From Vicinamibacteria bacterium (GTDB lineage: Bacteria; Acidobacteriota; Vicinamibacteria; Fen-336), in NCBI GenBank assembly GCA_023701125.1, contig JAMPXO010000006.1, forward strand, positions 1 to 64,000: a stretch of DNA of 64,000 nt, written 5' to 3'. Positions 1 to 9,381 of the stretch are shown here, one piece after another. The translations under genes and the position numbers were made by a program. The notes beneath the pieces were generated by a model. That model did not search any database. It was given only the letters and a program-made list of their open reading frames with translations, and was not told the DNA's origin. The stretch's first letter is position 1, and the number at the start of each line of letters is the position of its first letter.

Positions 1-1
1 A

Positions 2-625
2 GGTCCCGTTCCGCCCCCGCCGCCGCGCGCGGGCGGCCCCGTGCCCCCGCCCCCGCCGCCGGCCGGCGGTGGCGGGGCGAAGAAGGCGGCGGCCTGGGCT
101 GCGGGCGGTTGCGGCTGCCTGCTGATCCTGTTCGGCTTCGCCGCCCTGGCGCTGATGCTGGCCGCGGGCTCCTGCGGCCAGTCGGGCTCGACCCCGCCGA
201 CGCCCGCTCCCGCGCCTGACGGCGGGGCCGCGGCCGACAGCGGCGGCGCGCCGGCGCCGGCCGGCGCGACGCTCGCCATCGGCGACGGTGACCTGAAGGC
301 GGCCGTCGAGGGCAACGCGGTCGTCGTCGAGTTCTCCTACGTGATCCGCGGCTTCAGCATGCAGCAGGAGCCGAACGGCCAACGCATCAACCTGCAGGCG
401 GAGCTCGTCACCTACGGTCCCGACGGCCAGCCCTTCCCCGACCTCTCGCAGCAGGGCCAGGCCGACGAGGTCGTGCCGAAGCTGCTCGAGACCTACACCT
501 TCAGCGGCAAGATCACGTTGCCGACCGACGCCCCGGGCGGGCGCTACCACCTGCAGTTCAACATCACCGACCGCTTGACCGGCGCGACCGCGACGCGTCG
601 CTCGCCGTTCGACCTCGAGGGCTAG
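2..625 (+). CDS. Proline-rich membrane-anchored protein, 5' end missing
   Basis: The reading frame is already open at base 2, so the true start lies left of the window; a GTG at 41 is only an internal candidate. The visible part starts with two PPPPP blocks separated by small residues, a cytosolic Pro/Gly-rich linker typical of single-pass proteins. One hydrophobic helix follows (GCLLILFGFAALALMLAAG), then a Pro/Ala/Gly spacer and a polar C-terminal domain of about 120 residues with alternating beta-strand character ending in SPFDLEG. A Cys sits just after the helix (GSCGQ), but the residues before it fit a lipobox poorly. No enzymatic motif is visible and the function is unknown. The PrsW-type protease gene follows after 9 bases, so the two are probably co-transcribed. 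Confidence 0.6.
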   Translation, partial: GPVPPPPPRAGGPVPPPPPPAGGGGAKKAAAWAAGGCGCLLILFGFAALALMLAAGSCGQSGSTPPTPAPAPDGGAAADSGGAPAPAGATLAIGDGDLKAAVEGNAVVVEFSYVIRGFSMQQEPNGQRINLQAELVTYGPDGQPFPDLSQQGQADEVVPKLLETYTFSGKITLPTDAPGGRYHLQFNITDRLTGATATRRSPFDLEG

Positions 626-634
626 CCCACCAAG

Positions 635-1651
635 ATGCTCGGCCTGCTGATCGGGCTCACGTTCGTGACGCCGCTGGTCCTGTTCTACGCGCTGGTGATC
701 AAGGGCGTCGACCGCTACGAGCCGGAGCCGTGGTGGCTGCTGACCGCCGCCTTCCTGTGGGGCGCGTTCGCCTCGACGGCGCTGGCGATCGTCGGCAACG
801 GCCTCGGCGACGCGGTGTTCTCGGCCGCGCTGGGCCAGGGCAACGCGCTGGTCGAGGGGGCGACGGCGTCGATCGTCGCGCCGCTGGTCGAGGAGTCGAC
901 CAAGGGCTTCGGCCTGCTGATCCTGCTCGCCGTGTCGCTGCTGTGGCTGCACGAGGTCGACGGGCCGCTCGACGGTGTCATCTACGGGGGCGTGGTCGGT
1001 CTCGGCTTCACCTTCACCGAGGACATCCTCTACATCTCCCGGTACACCGCCGACCAAGGCGTCGCCGGCGGCTTCATGCTGCTGGTGCTGCGCACGGTGC
1101 TGGCGGGGCTCGGCCACGCCAGCTTCACGGCGATGACGGGGCTCGGCATCGGCATCGCGGTGGTCGCCCGCAACCCGCTGATACGGATCGCCGCGCCGAT
1201 CGCGGGCTGGTGCATGGCGGTGCTGCTGCACGCGATCCACAACGGCCTGGTCAGCTTCCTCGGGCCCGCCGGCCTGATCATCAAGCTGCTGTTCTTCTGG
1301 CTGGTCGACATCCTGTTCTTCGTGCTGCTCTACGCGCTGGCGCTGCGCGACCGCCGGATCGTGCGCGAACAGCTGCAGCCCGAGGTCGGCGTGATCCTGC
1401 ACGAGCTGGAGCTCGAGAACGTCACCCGCTTCAAGATGCTGCTGCCGCTGTGGAACACCATCGCGCTGTGGGGCGACGGCCTCGCCGGTTACCGCAGGCG
1501 GCGGGCCAAGCAGGTCGCGCTGATCGAGCTGGCCTTCGCCAAGGCGCGCGCCCAGCGCTCGCCCGACGACGCGGACGTGCTGGCGATGGAGACCGACCTG
1601 CGGCGCCAGGTCGACGACCACAACGCGGCCGGCGTCTTCGTCGGGACTTAG
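635..1651 (+). CDS. PrsW-family intramembrane metalloprotease
   Basis: This is a 338-residue polytopic membrane protein with about 8 hydrophobic segments. The family signatures are in order: EESTK at residues 86-90 in a membrane segment (the EExxK/R motif), FTFTED in the next conserved block, GLGHASFTA and HAIHNGL supplying histidines. In Bacillus, PrsW cleaves the anti-sigma factor RsiW within the membrane; relatives belong to the CPBP/ABI-like glutamic or metalloprotease superfamily. The last 100 residues are charged and cytosolic, longer than in Bacillus PrsW. No anti-sigma factor gene lies nearby, so the substrate is unknown. The gene ends one base before the convergent Mpo1-like gene. 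Family assignment is firm, proteolytic activity inferred. Confidence 0.82.
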   Translation: MLGLLIGLTFVTPLVLFYALVIKGVDRYEPEPWWLLTAAFLWGAFASTALAIVGNGLGDAVFSAALGQGNALVEGATASIVAPLVEESTKGFGLLILLAVSLLWLHEVDGPLDGVIYGGVVGLGFTFTEDILYISRYTADQGVAGGFMLLVLRTVLAGLGHASFTAMTGLGIGIAVVARNPLIRIAAPIAGWCMAVLLHAIHNGLVSFLGPAGLIIKLLFFWLVDILFFVLLYALALRDRRIVREQLQPEVGVILHELELENVTRFKMLLPLWNTIALWGDGLAGYRRRRAKQVALIELAFAKARAQRSPDDADVLAMETDLRRQVDDHNAAGVFVGT

Positions 1652-1652
1652 C

Positions 1653-2021
1653 TCAAGCGCCGCGGCTGTCGAAGGCGGCCGCGGTGTCCGGGTACAGGCG
1701 GCGCGCGTACTCGAGTTCCGGCTTCATCTGGCCGAGCAGCATCAGCGCGTACATGTGGAAGTCGCCGATCAGCGACCACAGCGGGTGGCGGAAGGTCGCC
1801 GGGCGGTTGCGCTCGAAGACCAGGTGGCCGAGCCACGCGAAACCGTAGCCCGCCACCGGCGCCACCCCCATCCAGCCCGGCGTCGTCAGCGCAGCCCCGG
1901 CCACGATCGCGATCACGCAGGTCGTCCCCACCGCGTGCAGCATGCGATTGACGGGGTGCAGGTGCTGCGACACGTAGAACGGCCAGAACTCGCGATAAGA
2001 AGTGGGTGGCTCGGACGGCAT
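1653..2021 (-). CDS. Mpo1-like (DUF962) membrane protein
   Basis: The 122-residue protein matches the DUF962/Mpo1 family. It shows the N-terminal block YVSQHLHPVNRMLHAVGT, two hydrophobic segments, and the second block GHLVFERNRPATFRHPLWSL followed by GDFHMY. Yeast Mpo1 is an Fe(II)-dependent dioxygenase acting on 2-hydroxy fatty acids in phytosphingosine breakdown; the conserved His residues of the two blocks are metal ligand candidates. Bacterial members are widespread and mostly unstudied, so a role in hydroxy fatty acid turnover is inference. The ATG at 2021 is followed at once by conserved sequence. It is transcribed divergently from the S9 peptidase gene. Confidence 0.8.
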   Translation of the reverse strand: MPSEPPTSYREFWPFYVSQHLHPVNRMLHAVGTTCVIAIVAGAALTTPGWMGVAPVAGYGFAWLGHLVFERNRPATFRHPLWSLIGDFHMYALMLLGQMKPELEYARRLYPDTAAAFDSRGA

Positions 2022-2091
2022 CGGGCGATTCTAGAAGATCCCCCGCGGCGCAGGTATGCTTTTGCCCGCTTCGCAAAAGGAGGCGCTCCTC

Positions 2092-4106
<2,015 letters not shown>

Positions 4107-4107
<1 letters not shown>

Positions 4108-5165
4108 TGCGCATCCTCGACGTCGCCCACGAGATGGGGCACGAGGAGGTCGTGGTCCTGCACGACCAGGCCTCCGGCCTGCGCGCCGTGGTCGCGATCC
4201 ACGACACCACGCTCGGGCCGGCGGCCGGCGGCACCCGCATGCGGCTGTACCCGACCATGGACGACGCGGTGCTCGACGCGCTGCGGCTGTCGCGGGCGAT
4301 GACCTACAAGGCGGCGCTGGCCGAGATGCCGACCGGCGGCGGCAAGGCGGTGATCCTCGGCGACCCCGCCCGCGACAAGACCCGGCAGCGGCTGGTCGCC
4401 TACGCGAAGGCCGTCGAGCGCATGGGCGGCCGCTTCCACACCGGGCCCGACATGGGCATCGACGCCCGCGACGCGGCGGTGATGGCGCGCCACACGAAGC
4501 ACGTCAGCCACGCCAACCCGCAGTCGGGCGTCGACACCGCCGACCTGACCGCGGTCGGCGTGCTGGAGGCGATCCGCCACACGGCGCTGTTCCTCGGCAC
4601 CGAGCTGCGCGACCTGCGGGTGGCGCTGCAGGGCGTCGGCCAGGTCGGCTACCGGCTGGCGAAGCGGTTGCACGCGGCCGGCGCGAAGCTGACCGTCTGC
4701 GACCGCGAAGAGGCCCGCGCCGGCCGCGTCGCGGACGAGTGCGGCGCCGAGGTCGTCGGCCACGAGAACATCTACGATGCCGACTGCGACGTGTTCTCAC
4801 CCAACGCCGCGGGGGCCGTGCTCAACAGCGAGACGATCCCGCGGCTGCGCGCGAAGGCGGTCGTCGGCGCGGCCAACGAACAACTGTCGACGCCCGAGGA
4901 CGGCGACCGCCTGCACGAGCGCGGGATCGTGTGGGCGCCCGACTACGTCGCCAACGCCGGCGGCCTGCTCAGCCTGCTCCACGAGCGCGGCGAGGTCGAC
5001 GAGGACGGCATCCACGAGCGCGTGCGCGCGATCGGGCCGCGGGTGCGCGAGATCCTGGAGAGCGCCGCCGACGACGACCTGCCGCCGCACGTGATCGCCG
5101 ACCGCATCGCCCACGAGCGGCTGCGGGCCGCTCGCGAAGCCCGGCGCGCGAGGCCACCCGCATGA
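4107..5165 (+). CDS. ldh: Leucine dehydrogenase (Glu/Leu/Phe/Val dehydrogenase family)
   Basis: A 352-residue NAD-dependent dehydrogenase that oxidatively deaminates branched-chain amino acids to 2-oxo acids. The N-terminal domain contains GPAAGGTRMRLYPT and the two catalytic lysines, Lys68 (AMTYKAA) and Lys80 (TGGGKAV), at the same numbers as in Bacillus leucine dehydrogenase. The Rossmann domain begins at LQGVGQVGYRLA, and the C-terminal block WAPDYVANAGGL is typical. Length is close to the family norm of 350-370. The start is a GTG overlapping the peptidase stop (TAGTG), and the stop overlaps the next gene (ATGA), so it is translationally coupled inside a three-gene operon. Leucine versus phenylalanine preference cannot be decided by eye. 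Confidence 0.88.
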
Positions 5166-5959
5166 GCCGCCGTTTCACTCGCGGCGGTGGCACGCTCGAT
5201 TACGAGGTGCGCGGCGACGGGCCCGACGTGCTGCTGCTGCATGCCTTCCCGTTCGACCTCTCGATGTGGGACGACGTCGTGGTGGCGCTCTCGCCCCAGG
5301 CCCGCTGCCTGCGCTTCTCGGCCCGCGGCTTCGGCGCCTCGTCGCCGGCCGGAGCGCTGCTGTCGATGGAGGGCATCGCCGCCGACGCGGTGGCGCTGAT
5401 GGACCACCTGGGCGTGTCGCGCGCGCTGGTTTGCGGGCTGTCGATGGGCGGCTACGCGGCGCTGGCGATGGCCCGCGCCCACGCGATGCGGGTGACCGGG
5501 CTGGCGCTCTGCGACACCCGGGCCGAGGCCGACAGCCCGGAGGCGCGCAGCAGTCGATCGGCGCTGGCCGCCGCGGTCCGCGCGAAGGGCGTCGCGCCGG
5601 TCGTCGAGGCGATGCTGCCGAAGCTCCTCGGCGCGACCACCCACCGCGAGCGTCCGGCGGTCGTGGCCCGTACCCGCGCGGCGATGGAGCGCTCCGCGCC
5701 GAACGCCGTCGCCGACGCGCTGGCGGGGCTCGCGGCGCGCGCCGATCAGACCGGTTTCCTGCGCGAGATCCGGGTCCCGACGTTGTGCCTCGCCGGCGAG
5801 GAGGACGTGCTGACGCCGCCGGCGGACGCGCGGCGGATGGCGGACGCGATCCCCGGCGCCCGGCTGGTGCTGCTGCCCGGCAGTGGCCACCTGCCCTGCT
5901 TCGAGGCGCCCGAGGCGCTCGCGGAGCGCCTGCGGGAGCTGCTCGGCGCTCGTCCCTGA
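5162..5959 (+). CDS. Alpha/beta-fold hydrolase
   Basis: The 265-residue protein is an alpha/beta hydrolase of the 3-oxoadipate enol-lactonase/esterase type. It shows the oxyanion-hole region LLLHAFPFD, the nucleophile elbow GLSMGGYAAL, an acid in LAGEEDVLTPP and a catalytic His in PGSGHLPCFE. The start ATG at 5162 overlaps the stop of the leucine dehydrogenase gene (ATGA), so it is the last gene of the peptidase-dehydrogenase operon. The substrate cannot be read from the sequence; an ester or lactone from amino-acid breakdown is one guess. No signal peptide is present, so it acts in the cytoplasm. Confidence 0.82.
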   Translation: MSRRFTRGGGTLDYEVRGDGPDVLLLHAFPFDLSMWDDVVVALSPQARCLRFSARGFGASSPAGALLSMEGIAADAVALMDHLGVSRALVCGLSMGGYAALAMARAHAMRVTGLALCDTRAEADSPEARSSRSALAAAVRAKGVAPVVEAMLPKLLGATTHRERPAVVARTRAAMERSAPNAVADALAGLAARADQTGFLREIRVPTLCLAGEEDVLTPPADARRMADAIPGARLVLLPGSGHLPCFEAPEALAERLRELLGARP

Positions 5960-5994
5960 GCGCCGTCGTCCATAGTTCGCAAAACTGCCTCGCC

Positions 5995-6023
5995 TTGATC
6001 AATAGTCGTTCACGATGAATAAT
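5995..6023 (+). promoter_or_regulatory. Sigma-70-type promoter of the NhaR-like regulator
   Basis: TTGATC at 5995-6000 and AATAAT at 6018-6023 are separated by 17 bases, the best sigma-70 match I found in the window. Transcription would begin near 6030, three bases before ATG 6033. An upstream in-frame ATG at 6015 would lie before the transcription start, which supports 6033 as the real start and implies a leaderless mRNA. Confidence 0.5.
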
Positions 6024-6032
6024 CGGGCTCAG

Positions 6033-6935
6033 ATGGAGTGGCTGAACTACCACCACCTGCGCTACTTCTGGGCCGTGGTCCGGGAGGGCGGGGTGACTCG
6101 CGCGTCCGAGAAGCTCAACGTGTCGCAGCCGACGGTGTCGGCCCAGTTGCGCGAGCTGGAGGAGGCGCTGGGCGAGCCACTGTTCGAGCGCCGCGGACGG
6201 ACCCTCGAGCTGACCGAGATGGGTCGCGTCGTGCACCGCTACGCGGACGAGATCTTCGCCATCGGCCAGGAGCTGGTCGACACCGTGCGCAAGCGGCCGA
6301 CTGGGCGTCCGTCACGGCTCGCGGTCGGCGTCGCCGACGCGGTGCCCAAGCTGATCGCCCACCGCCTGCTGCTGCCGGCGCTGAGCGGCCCCGAGGCGGT
6401 CGTGCTCTCGTGCGCGGAGGGCAGCGGCGAGCGGCTGCTGTCCGAGCTCGCCACCCACGGCCTCGACGTCGTCATCTCCGACGCACCGGTGCCGCCGTCG
6501 GTGCGGGTCAAGGCCTTCAGCCACCTGCTCGGCGAGTGCGGCGTCGCGGTGTTCGGGAACGCGGAGTGGGCAGCGCGACTGCAGCCCGGGTTCCCCGGCT
6601 CCCTCGACGGGGCCTCGTTGCTGATGCCGACCCAGCACTCCAGTGCGCGCCGTGGCCTCGACGCCTGGTTCGAGCGCGAGGGCCTGCGGCCGCGGGTGGT
6701 GGGGGAGTTCGACGACCCGGCCCTGCTCAAGACATTCGGCCAGACCGGGCTCGGCGTGTTCACCGCGCCGACTGCAATCGCGCGCGAGGTGGAGCAACAG
6801 TTCCAGGTCCGCTGCATCGGCAAGCTGCCTGGCCTGCGCGAGCGCTACTACGCGATCACCGTCGAGCGGCGGCTGCGCCATCCCGCGGTCGTGCGCATCT
6901 CGCAGGCCGCCCGCGAGGAAATCTTCGCGCCATGA
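6033..6935 (+). CDS. nhaR: NhaR-like LysR-family transcriptional regulator
   Basis: The 300-residue protein opens with MEWLNYHHLRYFWAVVREGG, the hallmark start of NhaR-type LysR regulators, followed by the helix-turn-helix (ASEKLNVSQPTVSAQLRELE) at about residues 20-60. The rest is a LysR effector domain; GRPSRLAVGVAD starts it and SGERLL, GLDVVISD and LLMPTQHSS are NhaR-like. In Enterobacteria NhaR senses sodium and alkaline pH and activates the nhaA antiporter gene; no antiporter is present here. The only candidate neighbour is a small membrane protein translated through an ATGA overlap. Start 6033 is preferred over 6015 because the family begins with MEWLNY. Family certain, regulated target unknown. 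Confidence 0.85.
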   Translation: MEWLNYHHLRYFWAVVREGGVTRASEKLNVSQPTVSAQLRELEEALGEPLFERRGRTLELTEMGRVVHRYADEIFAIGQELVDTVRKRPTGRPSRLAVGVADAVPKLIAHRLLLPALSGPEAVVLSCAEGSGERLLSELATHGLDVVISDAPVPPSVRVKAFSHLLGECGVAVFGNAEWAARLQPGFPGSLDGASLLMPTQHSSARRGLDAWFEREGLRPRVVGEFDDPALLKTFGQTGLGVFTAPTAIAREVEQQFQVRCIGKLPGLRERYYAITVERRLRHPAVVRISQAAREEIFAP

Positions 6936-7366
6936 GTCACGACCCGCTGCTGGAGCAACTGTTGCCCCGGCGCAACCTGTGGTTCTGGCTGAGCGGGCTG
7001 CCGCTGCCGTTCGTCTCCTTCGCGATCTTCCAGCCGCCCGGCGCGGGGGAGATCCCGTGGCCGCTGGCGCTGCTCACGTTCGCGGGGACGGTCGGCCTGT
7101 GGGCGGCCCAGCGCGCGCCCGCCGCGATGATCCGCGGCTTCGCCTACGCGTTCTACTCGCTGGTGCTCGCGCTGGGCTTCGGGGCGGGAATGCTGAAGGC
7201 CGTGGTCAACCAGTGGGGCCTGGTGACCGGCCCCGGGCCCTTCGGCCTGACCGCGCTGTTCGGCGCCGGCGCCGTGATCAGCGGGCTGGCGCTGCTGGCG
7301 CTGGGCGCCCTGATCCTGACCGAGCCCTCGCTGCGTCAGTCGCCGCTCGTTCGCCGCCGCGGCTAG
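6932..7366 (+). CDS. Small four-helix membrane protein coupled to the NhaR-like regulator
   Basis: This 144-residue protein has a short polar N-terminus (MSHDPLLEQLLPRRNLW) and four predicted hydrophobic helices (about residues 18-35, 40-58, 65-90 and 105-130), ending in a basic tail. I do not recognise a family. Its ATG overlaps the stop of the NhaR-like gene (ATGA), so it is translated with it and may be its target or sensor partner. A long inverted repeat follows at 7384-7434, a likely end of the operon. Confidence 0.62.
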   Translation: MSHDPLLEQLLPRRNLWFWLSGLPLPFVSFAIFQPPGAGEIPWPLALLTFAGTVGLWAAQRAPAAMIRGFAYAFYSLVLALGFGAGMLKAVVNQWGLVTGPGPFGLTALFGAGAVISGLALLALGALILTEPSLRQSPLVRRRG

Positions 7367-7383
7367 AGAGCGGCCCGTCGAGA

Positions 7384-7434
7384 CTGCCCCGGGAGCGGCT
7401 GGGGAGCGGGGAATGGGACCGCTTCCCGGGGCAG
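7384..7434 (+). terminator. Long GC-rich inverted repeat after the NhaR operon
   Basis: CTGCCCCGGGAGCGG at 7384-7398 pairs with CCGCTTCCCGGGGCAG at 7419-7434, a 15-base-pair stem with one bulged T and a 20-base loop. No strong T tract follows at once, so it may be a Rho-independent-like terminator or an mRNA-stabilising hairpin. Its right part, ATGGGACCGCTTCCCGGG, resembles the dispersed palindromic repeat family seen at 8558 and 41873. Confidence 0.45.
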
Positions 7435-7504
7435 CCTCGAAAACAATGTACGTCCCCGCCGCGCTAGAGTCTCATTCTTTCTTTTGTGTCGTTTGATAGG
7501 CAGG

Positions 7505-7554
7505 CTCGATTGATCGGCGCGGGCTGCTAGAATCCGCAGCGATCCACGAGGAGG
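7505..7554 (+). promoter_or_regulatory. Promoter and ribosome binding site of the ATP-grasp gene
   Basis: TAGAAT at 7528-7533 matches the sigma-70 -10 box at five of six positions; the -35 region (CTCGAT at 7505-7510) is weak. The Shine-Dalgarno GAGGAGG at 7548-7554 lies nine bases before ATG 7564. The 7435-7504 stretch before it shows a T-rich run (TTCTTTCTTTTG) but nothing else I can name. Confidence 0.42.
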
Positions 7555-7563
7555 ATTCCAATC

Positions 7564-8508
7564 ATGCGCATCGGCGTGCTGCGCGGTCGCGAGAACTCGT
7601 TCCCCGACGCCTTCATCGCGAAGGTCAACTCCATGGGCCGAGGCGTGGCGGCCGAGTACGTGCAGCTCGGCGGCACCAAGCTCAACGAGCCGGTGCCGTA
7701 CCGGGTCGTGCTCGACCGCATGAGCCACGAGGTGCCGTACTACTCCGTCTACCTGAAGATGGCGGCGCTGCAGGGCACCTACTGCATCAACAACACGTTC
7801 TGGCGCTCGTGCGACGACAAGTTCTTCGGCTACGCGATCGCCGAGAAGCTGGGCATCTCCGAGCCCAAGACGGTGGTGCTGCCCAACCGCGAGTACGTCG
7901 ACGACGTGACCGCGGAGAGCCTGCGCAACCTGTGGCCGACCGACTTCTCGATGTACCTCGACTACGTCGGCACGCCCTGCATCATGAAGCCGGCGTTCGG
8001 CGGCGGGTGGAAGGACGTCAACAAGATCCACTCGCTCGAGGAGCTGATCCACTTCTACAACTCCTCCGGCAGCAAGACGATGATGCTGCAGGAGTTCATC
8101 AAGTGGGACACCTACATCCGCATCCCCACGATCGGCCGCCGCCACGCCCGCGCGATCCGCTACGACCCCGCGCCGATGGGCCTCGGTGGCTACAACCAGG
8201 ACTACGACGTGCTCGAGAAGGAACTCGGGTCCTGGGGGCGCGAGATGCGCGACACCTGCGAGGAGCTGTCGCTCAAGCTCAACATCGCGCTCGGCTACGA
8301 CATGAACGCGATCGAGCTGGCGGTCAAGGACGGCAAGTACTACGGCATCGACCTGACCAACTACACGCCGGACATGGACTACAAGAGCCTCAAGGACGCC
8401 CACTTCCCGTGGGTCGTCGAGAAGATGGCGGAGTTCGCGGTCGAGAAGGCGCTCTCCAACGAGCCGACGCCGCACCCGCCCCACTTCCGCGAGCTGATGC
8501 TGAAGTAA
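7564..8508 (+). CDS. ATP-grasp domain protein (RimK-like), unknown substrate
   Basis: The 314-residue protein has a RimK/glutathione-synthetase-like layout. An N-terminal pre-ATP-grasp region starts MRIGVLRGRENSFPD, and the ATP-grasp fold runs from about residue 90, with the glycine-rich loop in GTPCIMKPAFGGGWKDV, the hinge MMLQEFIKW, and metal-binding residues in NAIELAVKDGKYYGIDLTNY. Such enzymes join a carboxylate to an amine or thiol using ATP through an acyl-phosphate. The gene stands alone with its own promoter and a terminator-like palindrome after it, so context gives no substrate. Peptide ligase and aspartate/glutamate ligase roles are possible. Confidence 0.75.
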   Translation: MRIGVLRGRENSFPDAFIAKVNSMGRGVAAEYVQLGGTKLNEPVPYRVVLDRMSHEVPYYSVYLKMAALQGTYCINNTFWRSCDDKFFGYAIAEKLGISEPKTVVLPNREYVDDVTAESLRNLWPTDFSMYLDYVGTPCIMKPAFGGGWKDVNKIHSLEELIHFYNSSGSKTMMLQEFIKWDTYIRIPTIGRRHARAIRYDPAPMGLGGYNQDYDVLEKELGSWGREMRDTCEELSLKLNIALGYDMNAIELAVKDGKYYGIDLTNYTPDMDYKSLKDAHFPWVVEKMAEFAVEKALSNEPTPHPPHFRELMLK

Positions 8509-8557
8509 AGCCTGGCGCGCGGTGCGCGGCCGGGCGCTCTCGGTGTTGATCGGAACC

Positions 8558-8603
8558 CGACGGAGCCCCCATGGGACCGGCGCCGGGTTCATCCCGGCGC
8601 CGG
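8558..8603. terminator. Palindromic repeat copy acting as a two-way terminator
   Basis: CCGGCGCCGGG (8577-8587), loop TTCAT, and CCCGGCGCCGG (8593-8603) form a perfect 11-base-pair hairpin between the convergent ATP-grasp and YciI genes. It is preceded by CGACGGAGCCCCCATGGGACC (8558-8578), which matches the repeat copy at 41895 with one mismatch and one gap. It therefore belongs to a dispersed family as well as serving as a likely bidirectional terminator. Confidence 0.6.
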
Positions 8604-8616
8604 AACCCGATAATCG

Positions 8617-9381
8617 CTACGGCAGCTTCGGGAACGTGCCCCTGGCGTGGTACCAGGGGTGGAACTCGAGGGCCATGTGGCCCGCGGCCACGGCCGGGTC
8701 CTGCGCCGCCAGCGCCTTCGCTTCGTCGAGCGGGACCTCGGGCGCGAAGACGAAGATGCCGCGCTTCTGGCCTGGCTCGACGAACGGGCCCGCCGCCAGC
8801 AGCTTGCCGGACTTCATCAGCGCCACGATGTGGTCCATGTGGCCGGCCTGGATCTTCTGGGCGTCTGCCGGCGGCACCGGCAGCGTGCCGCTGACCAGGA
8901 AGCCGAGCGCGTGCACGCCCATCTCCGTCTTCTTGCCCTCGGCCTGGTCCTTCCAGTACTGGTCGCCGACGCCGACCGGGCCCCACCACTCGAGCAGGTC
9001 GAGCTTCAGCCGCCCGGCCGCGATGGCCGGGTCCTGGGCCGCCTCGGCCTGCGCATCCGCCACCGAGGTCGCGAACACGAAGATGCCGCGCAGGCTGCTC
9101 TGCGGGTCGGCCATCGGCCCCGCCGCGACCAGCTTCTTCGCCGCGGCCATGCGCCCGATGTTGGCCATGTGGCCGGCCTGCAGCTTCTCGGTCTCCGGCG
9201 TGCGCTCGGGCGTCCACTGGTCGCCGCGCGAGAGCAGGCCGAACACGTAACGGCGCATCGTCTGCCCCGTGGGCGCGACGAAGGTCTCGGGCGAGGCCGC
9301 GGGTGAAGCGGCTGGCGCCGGGGCCTGGGCGAGTGCCGGCAGCGCGGCGACGAGGGCCAGCGCGGCGAGCCGGGTCTTCAT
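8617..9381 (-). CDS. Secreted protein with two YciI-like domains
   Basis: A 254-residue product with a signal peptide (MKTRLAALALVAALPALAQA) and a Pro/Ala linker, then two tandem YciI-like ferredoxin-fold domains. The repeats correspond: KLQAGHMANIGRMAAAKKLVAAGPM with KIQAGHMDHIVALMKSGKLLAAGPF, and LRGIFVFATSVADAQAEAAQDPAIAAGRLKL with KRGIFVFAPEVPLDEAKALAAQDPAVAAGHMAL. YciI is a small putative hydrolase/dehydratase-like protein with an active-site His-Asp pair; the conserved His here is in AGHM. Most family members are single-domain and cytosolic, so a secreted duplicate is unusual. The ATG overlaps the upstream GDSL gene stop by one base (TGATG), so both are co-translated. Confidence 0.8.
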   Translation of the reverse strand: MKTRLAALALVAALPALAQAPAPAASPAASPETFVAPTGQTMRRYVFGLLSRGDQWTPERTPETEKLQAGHMANIGRMAAAKKLVAAGPMADPQSSLRGIFVFATSVADAQAEAAQDPAIAAGRLKLDLLEWWGPVGVGDQYWKDQAEGKKTEMGVHALGFLVSGTLPVPPADAQKIQAGHMDHIVALMKSGKLLAAGPFVEPGQKRGIFVFAPEVPLDEAKALAAQDPAVAAGHMALEFHPWYHARGTFPKLP

